DNA of 64,000 bases from Paulownia fortunei (GCA_019321725.1 CM033121.1:3596001-3660000); one strand, 5' to 3'. Shown: positions 1 through 11,300, counted from the stretch's first letter. The notes: generated by a model from the letters alone, not told the origin. Translations and numbers: made by a program.

Positions 1-1739
1 ATATTAAGTGATAATAACTATTGTTTTGCCACAATGATTGCTTCCATGTTTAATAATAACAAAGATCTAATAATTAAGTTCTCACTATCTACAATTAGTA
101 ACATGTGTATATATATGTGTGTGTCATTAATTATTAATTGTGACAACTTAAACCTAATTTTTATCACTATTAAATTTGTGGAAAAAAAATCAATTATCAC
201 TTTATACATGTGATTAGTAATATTTTTCACATTGTTACTTAATATTTTATCATTAATATTCTTTTTTTTTTTTTTGTATTTATGATCATTTGCAGCACCA
301 TGGCTGGGAAATTTCATATTACCTTGTGAGCTATTGCATTTATTCACAATAATTTTTAAAAAAAATAAAATGTAACATTATCATAGATTACAAGCATTTA
401 CGTTGGCTATCTTCCCATATGGCTGCATCTACATTTGCAACGGATATTCAATATGGGGGATCGGACCGTCCACTCTCGAGGCCCGACCCTTTGCCTCTGC
501 AGTAACGGGCCAGCTACACATGGCTACGGCCGGCATGCTCCGGCGGTCAGGCCTGCGTAACAATTATGGTATTAAAAATCATAATCTATATATATATTTC
601 ATAATTGTAAATTTATAAAAATATTAGTGAATATTGTTGAAGATATTCAAAATTTCGGTTACTGCTCAATTGGAAGACATGTACATTGTCCCTGCTGCAC
701 CTTAGACACAACCTTCAAGATGATTAGGTACTTGTACAAGATATACATAAATGTTTCTAACCTAATATTATAATCTTATAAAGTTCTAAATCTATAATGT
801 CCACAGTACTTTATTAATGCTTAACTATATTTTGAAAATGTTAAAGAGCTTAATTAGCTAGCTTTGACCCATTGCGTATTTGAAACTAGATTATGCAACT
901 TTATCATGTCACATTTGATTAAACAATTATGCTAACAATTATTATTTTTGTTGGTTTAAGAACTTACATCTCTTTGAACCGTTGTTTGTTTTCTGTCTTA
1001 GGCATATACAACTTTTTGTTTGGGATGGCGCTGGCTGAATTTTTTTGGTGTTAATGCTCTTGGGATGATGAAATGTTTTGCTAACTATGTACTATTTGAT
1101 GGGATTGAGGCTCTTGGTTGATGAAATTTGCATTTACTTTTATTTTATTATGTTAATGGAGAATGTGTACAATATGGATTAACCATTGAATTTGACTTTT
1201 TTTACAGTCGAATATTTTGTTGAATTTAATTTGTATAGAATGTTGGTAATGTGTTTGGAATTTACTAAAACAACCGCAACTAAAATTGGGAAGCTATTGC
1301 CTACAGTTTGGCCAAGCTGTAGCCAATACGTACAAACAGCTACGGTTTTTCACTAGCCAGCAATCCATTTTTTGACATTCCCCACCCAGGTAAACAAGGG
1401 GAAATATGTAGCCAATCCTTAGGCAGATCTTTGGCGACATTGGAGAGACCCATGGCTAATTTTCGCCACGTTCGCCATGCAACGCATTGCAAAAGGTAGG
1501 GAAACGGTGGCCATTATTCTGTATGCTTTGCATTTTGTGACGATTCTCCCACTGTCACCAAAAGTTATTTTCCCTTTTTTTTTTTTTTTATATGGCTTTT
1601 TTTCCCTCATGTCTGGCATTGGGAGCTTTGGAGAACACATGCTTCACAAGCAATGCATTAATTTATCAAATTCAAAGTGGATTCGGCCTCAGGAAACATT
1701 CCGATGTGATCAGTTTTTTGTTGAATAGTTACAGGTAAA
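1..1739. other. AT-rich non-genic stretch
   Basis: No gene model is supported here. At about 403-480 one plus frame reads GCIYICNGYSI. This resembles the C-terminal PQQ-repeat end of the polyvinyl-alcohol-dehydrogenase-like remnant at 1741-2043, which reads GFIYIGHGYSIGL, so it may be a second decayed copy. It runs into an unusually GC-rich patch (about 473-560) that I cannot assign. Positions 1260-1560 are less AT-rich with no recognisable product. The rest is simple AT-rich DNA. Confidence 0.5.
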
Positions 1740-1740
1740 C

Positions 1741-2043
1741 GATCTGCGGGGGGTCAAGGTGATCATGGACACGAAGAATGGGGAATTCCAGGAGATCCAA
1801 GCAATGCAACAGCCCATGAGCCAATTTCCATAGTGAATGGAGTCCTGTTTGTGGGATCTCTTGCACCCTCTCCTATTCAGTGGAGGATGCTGTGACTGGA
1901 ACCATATTGTGGTCGTTCAGCACTTGTGCCACTGTACAAGGAGGAGCGTCCGCCAGCTTCGGCTTCATCTACATCGGCCATGGATATTCAATTGGCCTGG
2001 CATCAGCAGCAGCCAGATCAAACTCCAAATCAGTTAGAAGGAT
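1741..2043 (+). pseudogene. PQQ / polyvinyl-alcohol-dehydrogenase-like C-terminal remnant
   Basis: Joining frames gives a recognisable PQQ beta-propeller end. A segment reads VIMDTKNGE. After a frame change comes GDPSNATAHEPISIVNGVLFVG (1792-1857). After a further frame change and a lost stretch, TGTILWSFSTCATVQGGASA leads into GFIYIGHGYSIGL and a stop at 2041-2043. The pattern matches the last blades of plant polyvinyl-alcohol-dehydrogenase-like proteins, in which A-T-G-x-I-L-W-S repeats recur. At least two frame breaks and the absence of all upstream blades mark it as a relic. It abuts the MIR395 cluster without evident relation to it. Family assignment is from recalled motif similarity and the pseudogene status is fairly secure. 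Confidence 0.6.
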
Positions 2044-2387
2044 ATAAATTTATACACAGTAATTAATTGTGTTGAGTTTAACCTGATCCCGACAGAAAAT
2101 GCGCTACTATGATTCATAATGTCCTGACAATTCAATAGAAGTGAAATATAAGGGATTATCAGTTGGAAGACAAATAAAGCAAATTCAGCGGACATAAATA
2201 CCCATTCAGTTAAAGAAAAATCTTGCAAAAAACTTCCAGGCTTTAAACATCAGTAACAAATCTCAAAGAGAAACATATAGTGGCTTAAAAGAAGTATACT
2301 TCAGAAGATGATGAAATTTTTTAAGAAACTTGATTTTGAATTTGAAGCAGAACAACAATTATTGTCTCTCATTAATGTCAGGTGACA

Positions 2388-2485
2388 ACCAGAGTTCCCC
2401 CAAACACTTCAGTGGAGCTACCTGCAGTACCCTTGGTTGGGGGACTCGGTTCCAATGAAGTGTTCTAAGGGAACTCTAGAGGAAA
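2388..2485 (-). ncRNA. MIR395 precursor hairpin A1
   Basis: On the minus strand the 3' arm carries a perfect miR395 mature sequence at 2392-2412 (core GAAGTGTTTGGGGGAACTC preceded by CT). The 5' arm at 2453-2474 reads GTTCCCTTAGAACACTTCAT and pairs with it apart from a few mismatches. The loop is roughly 40 nt. Lower-stem flanks TTTCCTCTAGAG and the CTGAT/CTGAC side are shared with hairpins A2, B2 and B3. miR395 guides cleavage of ATP sulfurylase and SULTR2;1 mRNAs and is induced by sulfate starvation through SLIM1/EIL3 (known for the family). A TATA box lies about 55 bp upstream at 2538-2545. Function is inferred from the exact mature match and foldback. Confidence 0.9.
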
Positions 2486-3147
2486 CCTGACTCAGTTTCA
2501 GCTCTTTCTTATGTTAGTTTGGTCATGACTTGTTTCCTATTTATAGAAAAGCTTGTTACATGTCAAAAAGAGTGGGGGGAAAGGAAGAGAATATAACCCC
2601 TCTAGTCCCCAAAAGGCGCAGAATTCCTGTTAAGGAAGGAAAAACTGGATTGCATGCAGTTGAAACACAGGAATCCTTCGAACAGGACCGCTTATAATCC
2701 TAAGAAAAGAAAGAAAATACATGTGAGAGTCCGAACCTGGTCGAGAAAGTAGGTAAAATAACGAAAAGGGAATAATCTTGCCAAGAAATGACTACGACAT
2801 CTCTATCCGCCTCACACTTTTCCAAAAAAAATTTCTGTTATTATCCCTGAAATTGTCACCATGTTCCTCAAATTCACAATTTCCACCTTAACTTGGTGCT
2901 TTAAGGAGTGCTATTAGATGTATCAAGAAGCTGGTTAATCATAAAAATCATCTAGCTGAAATTCAAATAAAACAAGTTGGAAAATGCAGGACAAGGATAT
3001 ATTCTTACAGTCAGATTTTCAATCTTTGTTCTTCACCTATCCCATTGTTGGAGCCAGGTTCAGTGGCATGCTTTTCCCTCCAAGTTTTCCTCCACAGAAA
3101 CCTGAAAAAGCTCTTACATCAAAATTTTATGCATCACATTACCACAC
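2486..3147. promoter_or_regulatory. Head-to-head MIR395 intergenic promoter, unit A
   Basis: This segment separates divergent hairpins A1 and A2. It is clearly homologous to 6609-7269 in unit B. The best-conserved block is CGAACCTGG followed by TC(G/A)AGAA.GTAGGT.AAATAA and a GAAAAGGGAATAAT stretch, at 2731-2775 here and 6847-6893 in unit B. Its GAACCTGG core resembles part of the sulfur-limitation UPE box as I remember it. Binding of a sulfur regulator is an inference. Confidence 0.45.
2538..2545 (-). promoter_or_regulatory. TATA box of MIR395 A1
   Basis: The minus strand reads TATAAATA. Transcription would start near 2510-2515 and place the hairpin base about 25-30 nt into the transcript. 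The same spacing is seen at hairpin A2. Confidence 0.6.
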
Positions 3148-3155
3148 TATAAATA
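3148..3155 (+). promoter_or_regulatory. TATA box of MIR395 A2
   Basis: TATAAATA lies about 57 bp before the base of hairpin A2, mirroring the TATA box of divergent hairpin A1. Confidence 0.6.
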
Positions 3156-3204
3156 CTGGTATCGCTATGCATTCAGTCATCGATCGAAGAGCTAAAACGG
3201 TCAT

Positions 3205-3300
3205 CAGGTTTCCTCTAGAGTTCCCTCAATCGCTTCATTGAGTTTCTTCTCCAAAGAATTGCACCCACTGAAGTGTTTGGGGGAACTCCTGTGGTGATCT
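3205..3300 (+). ncRNA. MIR395 precursor hairpin A2
   Basis: The perfect miR395 mature sequence lies at 3268-3288 (CT, then GAAGTGTTTGGGGGAACTC) on the 3' arm. The passenger arm at 3220-3240 reads GTTCCCTCAATCGCTTCATT, then G. The two arms fold through a loop of about 27 nt, and the lower stem is CCTCTAGAG against the CTCCTGTGG side. It is preceded by its own TATA box at 3148 and diverges from A1 across about 0.7 kb. The targets are ATP sulfurylase and a low-affinity sulfate transporter (family knowledge). Confidence 0.92.
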
Positions 3301-6300
3301 GATATAACACAGTGTCCCAAGTTGCCTGATGCAGCTTTCAGAATTTTATGATTCAAGAAATAGTATAATAGTCATGTAGGCAAATGGGCGGACATAATTG
3401 TTTTATAGTCTTTCTATCTTCACTTTTCTCAACATATTTAAAATTTAACACGGTATTAGAACAGATTTTAAGTCTGGTTCATTTTTTATTTTTTATTTTT
3501 TATTTTTTTGCTTTCACTTTTGTTTGTCATGCACAATATTCATTTCATACATTTTATTCTTCGCTTAAGCAATAATTTAGTGTCATGGAGCATTTCATAT
3601 TATATTGTATATTGTATGATTATTATTCTATGCATTCTTGTATTGCCATCAACAAAATTGTTTTGTCTAAATCATGCATGTTGTTGATTGAAGATTTGAA
3701 GAAAAGTTCGACATCTATGGTTCAAGTTGAACACTCCAATTGAGATCTTCATATTCAATTTGATCCAAAGTGTTTCTGATTTCTTTATTTGTATAATTTA
3801 CCTATATAAATATGTGATCATTATATTCTCAAATTAAGATAAAACGAATATATTTTAGCCTTTGAACATTTGTATGAATATAATCCAAATGGCGAAACAT
3901 AATTCTTTTATATTCTTGTTTCTTCATTTTGTTCAACATATTTAAATTTTAGCAGCTAAATTTGACAGCAAGGTCCTATATACCAATGACATTGAAAAGG
4001 AAACAGAGGGGATTTACACAAGATAAGACACTCTACTTTATTTCTTACTTTAATAATTGAACAAGAATTTCCCCTTAAATCTATTACAGGTAACTCATAT
4101 GATTTCATAACAGAATTTGGCCCTTTTAATCAATTCATCATAATTACTTAGCACAAACACTACAAGACAATAGAAAATCATTTAATTTCTTCCTTTGGCC
4201 TCTCTCCTTTCTCATTTTTCCTTCAATTATTTGTTGCATATTTGCTATATTTTTGGGCAATCGATAATAAATTAGTTAACAATAGTAACAATGGAGCAAA
4301 GAAGAAACAAACATAACTTAGGGAATTTCTGTTTTATAGATTGAAGAGCATTCTTTTGAACAAACTAAAAAAAAAAAAGAAAAAGAAAGAATGTGGAGCG
4401 TATTTATCAATATGTGGAGTGCCAATATAAATTCCGGCCAGAGATCATTGTTGATTGAGAAGTAAGAGTGTTTGCAACAGTTTTTTCAAAGTGATTTTCA
4501 GTTTTTGGCTGAAAAAAAAAAATAGTGTTTTCAAATGTCAACTTTTAATTTTACTTAATATAATTAGAATTTGAAAGTAGGGGATGAGGTTCTTGTGTTT
4601 CTCTAAAAGTGCTTCTGTTATTTTTTAAATACATATAAGTTCATTTTGATATTTTTACCTTCAAAATTTTTGCATAATCTAAAAAATATTTTTGCAATTT
4701 TGTTATTTTATTGAAAAGTTCATGTAAAATTATTTTTTTTGTCAAACACTCTAATTTCAACTTTTTTAAGCTTTTCAGTTATTGTTTCAAACACTAACCA
4801 CTTTTCCTTCTTTTCCATTTTTCAATTCTAAATTTTAAAATAGAAATTTTTGCAAACGCTCCCTGAATATCAGTAACTAAAGTGTCTTGAAAAACCATAT
4901 GAAGAGGATAGTTATAGTTTCTGATAATGCCAGTCGGGGTATAATGAAGGGGTAATTTTGTCCATTCAACTGTTTGAAATAATGGAAAAACCATTGCAGT
5001 GTAAGGGCGGGCGGAGAACCCAACTGATGCAAATTCGTTTAGGTGGCACGTCGAAACTCGTCCAATTTGCTTACCGGAAGCAAAATTACAATATAGTCCA
5101 TGCTTTGTTTGTTGGAAATGAAATACTAATTGTCAAAAACAAGAAATAGGAAGAAACTTTAGCCAAAGAGGGCATCAAGAGTCATTACCATTTCCAACAA
5201 ATTGGAAATCGTTTTAGGCATTAATAAATATCTATAGTTTTTCTTGTTATTGCATAAATACACTATTTTTAATCTTTAATAATTGAGCAAATTGTGACGG
5301 AATTCCCAAAGAAAATGATTTTTGAACCAACTTATACAGTGAAAATACTTTCTTCTCAATAATTTAATTTTTAAGGATGAATTGCGTTCGTGAACAAAAT
5401 AATATTATAGCAAACAAGAAAATTAGCTAACGAAGCTCTTAATTTAGAAGCGTATCAAAAATTGTGGCACATTATATTAGTTTCATTTAATATCAATGTA
5501 TTATTAGAAATTGAATAGACACAGAATCAACCAGGGTCATACAACAAAGTTTTGAAGATATTAATAGAGCATAATTTCCATTAGACTTTAATTAGGAAAA
5601 TAAGTCAAAAATTACGGTATCCCAATAAAGAACTTGGTTCTTACACATAATGTCATAAAAAAAAAATGTAAATATGAAATGAGGTATCACGTTAATGACC
5701 TGTAATTAAATGAATTCCCTTGATCTTAAATTTATTGTTCTCATTTTCTCATTGTAGGGTAGAAATTCTCCCCTGTGGATTATATATATTTAGGAGGACA
5801 GACACTTACAACTTTAAAACAGTAACAATCATTTCACCATACATGGATAATTATAATTGTCCTAAAATTCTCGTACTCTCACGCATAAATTAGCAATATA
5901 GGCTTTCCATACAGCCTGTTGTCAATCTATCCCGATTGAAGGATTTCATGTTGAAATCTTCATTGAGAAAGCTCCACTCCTCCAATTTGTGTACTAGTTC
6001 TTTCATTTAATTTTGATTTTCTTCACTGAAAAAAAGAAAGAAAAAGAATCGAAATATATATGTATATATAAATACAGACAAGTTATATAGTATTACTCGT
6101 GAATCTCAAGTGACGCTCACGCTATGTATGGGATTATTTTAGGTATTTTAAGAAATATGGGGAGAATAGAAATATGTTTGGATGATTATATTATAATTTT
6201 GTAGAAAATGCTTTGATGAACCAATTTTATGACTGAAATCTTTTGCTGCAAAATGTCTTTTTATATTGAGTTTATGTTTGGTGTCACATCAAACTTTTAA

Positions 6301-6504
6301 GTATCTTATATTTTGATTATAAAAAATAATTATTAAAAATATATTTATATTAAGATAAAAAATTGAAAGATATAAATATGTATTATTTATTCTTGTAATA
6401 ATTGAAATATATATAAAGATGAAAAGGGTTTTGGAAAGGGGAATAAAAATATCATTCTGCAGAATAAACCTATCTTTTGTGATTTTATTCCCAGAAAATA
6501 AAAA
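3301..6504. other. Non-genic spacer inside the MIR395 cluster
   Basis: AT-rich spacer between MIR395 units A and B. No coding exons are recognisable. A candidate short element at 4466-4861 is listed separately. The AT/TA-rich stretch around 6050-6080 is simple sequence. Confidence 0.5.
4466..4861. mobile_element. Candidate MITE with GAG(T/C)GTTTGCAA ends
   Basis: Left end GAGTGTTTGCAA and the reverse complement of the right end, GAGCGTTTGCAA, match at 11 of 12 bases and bound 396 bp of AT-rich non-coding DNA. No convincing target-site duplication flanks it, so the ends may be chance. Similar GTGTTTG termini bound elements near 50.8 and 51.4 kb. Confidence 0.35.
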
Positions 6505-6608
6505 TACAGAGTCCCCCAAACACTTCCAGTGGGGATAAAACGGTACCCTTGGCTACTAATCTTATGTAAAAGGGTTTCAGTGAAGTGTTATGAGAGAACT
6601 TCAGAGGA
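6505..6608 (-). ncRNA. Degenerate MIR395-like hairpin B1
   Basis: The unit B counterpart of A1. The minus-strand 3' arm at 6509-6529 reads CTGGAAGTGTTTGGGGGACT, then C. Relative to miR395 this has an extra G after position 3 and one fewer base near the 3' end. The 5' arm (about 6579-6599) reads AGTTCTCTCATAACACTTCA and pairs less well. The TATA box seen upstream of A1 is missing: the homologous segment near 6645-6665 has GGCCATAGCAAG instead. It is therefore likely a decaying or altered-specificity copy. Expression is doubtful. Confidence 0.6.
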
Positions 6609-7269
6609 ATCCTGGCTGTTTGTTCAATTCGCTCTTTCTTATGTTAAGTATGGCCATAGCAAGTTAGCAACTCCGTGTTAAAAATGAAAAAAAAAAAAAA
6701 ATGAAAGGCCATGAAAGAACAGAGTTCATATCGAATTCATGCTTAAGGAAAAGAAGGGAAATCTGAAATGCATGTAGTTTTAGACATGAACCCTTGAGAC
6801 AGGACCACTTCTCATCCAAGAAAACAAGGGTGCATACATGGGAGTGTTCGAACCTGGTCAAGAATGTAGGTTAAATAATGAAAAGGGAATAATTTTGAGA
6901 ACAAGTGACCATATCGTCTCCATCTTTTGGCCCATCACTTTTCCAGCTTTCTTTTCTGCAATTCATTATCCATGTGATTATCACCATGGCAATGGAGATA
7001 CAAATATTAAATGTTATGCATTAAGAGGCTAATTTTGATCATAAAACCATCTTACAGAAAATGATGTATAACAAGTTGGAAAATGCCGAGAATCGATATA
7101 TTCTAACCTTTGTGATACCAATCTTCGTTCCTCACTTGTCCGATGGTTGCGGCTAGGTGCAATGGCTAGTGCTTTTATCTCCAAGTTTCCTGTTTTTTAG
7201 TTTCCACATATACCTGAAAAGGCTAAGCTTACAACAAAATTTTCAGGTCTGTGTGATGCATCAGCTCAC

Positions 7270-7277
7270 TATATATA
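7270..7277 (+). promoter_or_regulatory. TATA box of MIR395 B2
   Basis: TATATATA stands at the homologous position of the A2 TATA box, about 60 bp before hairpin B2. Confidence 0.5.
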
Positions 7278-7325
7278 CTGGTGTCAGTATGAATTCAGTC
7301 ATCGAAGAACTGAAACGAGTCATCA

Positions 7326-7420
7326 GGTTTCGCCTAGAGTTCCCTCAACCGCTTCATTGAGTAGTTTTCGAAAGGAACAATAACCCACTGAAGTGTTTGG
7401 GGGGACTCCTGGGGGGATCT
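7326..7420 (+). ncRNA. MIR395 precursor hairpin B2
   Basis: The 3' arm at 7388-7408 carries the GGGGGGACTC variant of miR395 (CTGAAGTGTTTGG, then GGGGACTC). I recall this as one of the two standard mature forms in Arabidopsis. The 5' arm at 7339-7359 reads GTTCCCTCAACCGCTTCATT, then G, and pairs well with it. Flanks CGCCTAGAG and GGATCTGATATAAGA match the other plus-strand copies. A TATA box lies at 7270. It is the unit B counterpart of A2. Confidence 0.9.
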
Positions 7421-7440
7421 GATATAAGATACAGTCCAGA

Positions 7441-7668
7441 TATTGATCTGCATTTCAGAGACCTGGAAAGGCTCAGCTTACAACAAAATTTTCAGGTCTG
7501 TGATGCATCAGCTCGCTGTAAATACTAGTGCCAGAATGAAATTCAACTCTGAATAACTGAATCAAGACATCATCAGGTTTCCTCCAGAGTCCCCTCAATC
7601 GCTTCATTGAGTATCTTCTACAACGAACAATATCCACTGAAGTGTTTGGGGGAACTCCTGTGGCGATC
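7441..7668 (+). ncRNA. MIR395 precursor hairpin B3 (tandem copy of B2)
   Basis: The hairpin occupies about 7574-7668. The perfect miR395 mature sequence lies at 7637-7657 and the passenger arm at 7589-7609 reads GTCCCCTCAATCGCTTCATT, then G. The sequence from about 7450 is a tandem copy of 7205-7330 (shared CAACAAAATTTTCAGGTCTG and GATGCATCAGCTC), so B3 arose by local duplication of B2 with its leader. The TATA position now reads TGTAAATA, so B3 may depend on read-through from the B2 promoter as a two-hairpin transcript. Confidence 0.9.
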
Positions 7669-8371
7669 TGATATAAGACAATCCAGAAACTGCAGCAGAT
7701 CAACAGATGGATTTTGCATTATCACGTCGTTGAGCCTCTAAGTGCACCAGACTTCAGGTCTTCCAATTTCACATTTGTAATCAATTACTATCTTCGTTAC
7801 TGTTTTTAATATTTTTCAGCTTGTCATTAGGGTGTGCAAATAGCATTGCAGAATGCAGCTTTTTGGATTATATTACCATTAGGACTAGCAAGCTCTAAGG
7901 ATAGAAATCAGTAGTCCCCTTATATAAAGGAAAATTAATACCCACCGCATGAGAAGCAAGTTATAGCATATCAATGGAATTGAAGGAGAATCAGAACGGG
8001 CATCCATATGAGTAGACAAGCTTGCAAACAGAAACAAGAGAATTGTGTGGCATGTAAATGAAAAGCTACTTAAAAACTAAGTAAAACTAGGAAAGGCACT
8101 GTATATTCCACACCTCATGGTGAGTCACTGCTTTTTTTCTTGTTCGACACACTCAATTACAATCATGCAAGCACCTGGTGCAATTCAGAGAACTAATAAA
8201 CCAAGAAAATAGGAAAGAAGAAAACATGTGGTATTGCCACAAATTTTGGTTGTTCCTCGTCTAATCTGCTACCAAGTCCAACAGAACCATTGCAATTAGG
8301 GACCTCAGAAACCATACAGTCAGTAAAGTTCGATCACGCCCATCCTGCTGATAAGCGTGTTTTCTTAAAAG

Positions 8372-11300
8372 TTACCTCTTCCAGTCTACTTGAATCACCT
8401 TATCTAAAAACAAGAAACTGATCAGAAGCTGTCAAAAGTGAAAAGTAGCATCACACATAGACCACAAAAAAAAAAAAAAAAAAAAAGGGGGAGTCAATAT
8501 GCCAGTTTATCACCAACATGATGAGAAGAAGCAAGCAGTTCAAAATGATAGGCATTGCTCTTATATCAGCAAGAATTATTGCTAGGAGAAAAATCCAAGA
8601 AATGAAATAAATGAAACTGCATCGAGGGCAAGGGGAGCAATGCCTCATGGTACAGATTGTTCTTTATTGACAGCAAAGATAATAGAGATAATAGACTAAA
8701 AACATTATCACTGATGAAATATCCACTTTTTCATGGAAAGACCAATTGGATGCATCAATGATTTAGTAAAAAATTTCATAATTGCAGATTAGGACCAAAA
8801 GGAGGGCTGTGTTGCAGGAATGGAGAAGTAAGTCACAGACACACAGTTATTACATCAAGTTAAGGATACATAATTTGTGTCTGATAGAAATGCACTAGCA
8901 AATATGGAAGTTAAGGTACATTGTTGCTTGTTATAGACATGCTATCCCCTAAACTAGGTATGGAAGAAAAACTCAAGGCTCATGCCTCTTGGATATTTGA
9001 ATTGCAAGCAGTGGTGCGATAAAAGAAACTACAGTCATTAATGCACCCACCAAAGACCAAACCATATGTTCAACTATCGCACGTACACAAGACAATTTGT
9101 GAATTTGATCATGGGTGATTCAGCCCTTTTTTCAAGGTAGAATTAGGGGTACAATACAAGCCAAGCTTGAGACAAGTATGATAATAACAGAACTGTTCTA
9201 ACATTAAGTGGATAACTCTAACCTTAAGAAAGAACTGTAAAATTGGGAATTTCTTCATATAAGTATATAACAATCATCTCACTCAATGTATCTCCATAGT
9301 ACAGTAACTTCATTATGACCTATCAATGTTTGTATAATTGGATTACTTTCTGGAATATTTTGTGAGTCATTTCAATTTATAAGTTAATCTTAAGGTGAAT
9401 AAATGGCTTTTGAGAAGAGGAAGTGAATGGTTCTGAAGATGGTTCAAAAAGTTGTTGGCAGGGGAAGTGCTTGAAATGGCATGTTAATTTCAATCTTCAA
9501 ATAGAGCTAGAACAAATACTTGTCTGGTATAGAAAACAAAACTAATTGCCTGGGAATATGCATTCTCTTACCAGTAACATCTCTTGAAGAGGATAGAGAT
9601 ATGTCAATTTTGATTCCTTCTCTGCCATTAGCTTGAACCAGCCTGTGAACTCTTGGTGAGGAACTCAGTTTTCCATTAGTGGAAGATGGCAAAGAATGAC
9701 GCCTGGTTAGACCATTTTTATCAACTGCATCTTGCCCAAACCTTGGGGAGACTTGTACTTTTACCTTGGCCTTGGAAGATGCAGTTGTTGCCATGTAACT
9801 CGGTACCCTAGTAACGCTCTCAGGAGTTGAGTCTTGATCATCATGTTTAGCTGGTAAAGAAGTCCTCCTGCAGGATTTATAGTTCTCACTGCTGATCTGG
9901 TCATCCTTGAAGTCCTTATCTACAGAAAGAATATCTTGGCTTTTGTCACTGACAAGCTTAGGATGCTCTTCAGAAGCAAGATGACTAGTTAACTGATTGA
10001 CGGGGCTATTTGCTCCTGGAAGTTCTAAACTTGAATTCACATCATTGTGTTCAGCAGCTTCTGCCAAATTCTCCATGGGTTTATCAGTTGGAGTATTAGA
10101 TGTTAGCTCAGAAAACTTAGGGGCTGGAGATTTTGATAGCTTCCTTGGATTTCTTTTTGGTTTCTCATAATCAATTTCAGCCTCATTAGATATTTCGCCA
10201 GTGGGTTTCAGAATTTTCTTTAAGCCACGCTTAACTTTGTCATTCCCAGTTTGTGGATGCTCCTGAGCAGATTTGACAGACTGACTAGAGAGTTTTCTTC
10301 CTTTGTGCTTAAGTTTTTCTGTCTCAGCATTGGCATGATTAGGGTTGTTTCCCACAGTTTCAGAGCGCACTCTCCGGTCATTGTATTTTGGCTTAGTTTG
10401 CTCTGTTTCAACTGTTTGGAGCTTTGAGTCACAAGTTTCCTTCTGTTTGGAATTAGGTGCCCAAACTTGTGATATGGACCACCGAAGCAGCCAGTCCCAT
10501 GCAGAGTTGGGTTCTCCTGGACCATACTGAAGGCGTAGTGGCAATGCACTAGGTGATGAAGAAAGTAGCTGAAATGGATGAACTTACATGAATATCAAAT
10601 TATTCCCAATAGCACTACTAACAATCAAACCAAGTCCGGGAGAAGGAAATAATGCTGAGGGAATGGGGGAAAATGTCCACTGCTCAATTAAATAACTTCT
10701 GTATATTGCAGAAAGATAATATTCTTTGATTTCATCAATATATTTGATGTCTTTATGTTACGCCACCTATGCAATTTATGTTGATCACCAAGCTTGGTGA
10801 AGATAAAGCAATCATGGTCAGGTAACTCACTGTACTAAAGCTCCAGGAGTCATGGTTGCTCAGCTGTTCCAAAAACCACCTTCCCATATTTCATATATGG
10901 TTCGTAATTAATATGTTCAATGTTTAGTGCGGGGTCAGGCAATAGTTTATCATGTGATAAAGAATCTTGAATACAATTACACTGACTTTCTTAACAAAAA
11001 TAACCAACTGTAGCAATGCAGAAAGGAAGAAAAGAAGCAAACATCAGAGGAAATAAGGGACCGACCTCATAAATAAAAGCATTCTTCAACAAAGTCTCAG
11101 CCGGGCTATACTTGATTTCACAAGAATCCTGATGTTTGGCATCCTAGTAGAAAAGAATATGTCATTTATTGTCCAAAGTCGTCAGATGAAAATCAATAAA
11201 ATGATAATCTACAGAGGTACTGGTATCATTAAATCTCTGCCAAGAGGAAATAACAAGAAACCCATTCAACAATTACCTTTGCAACAAGACTTTGTCTTCT

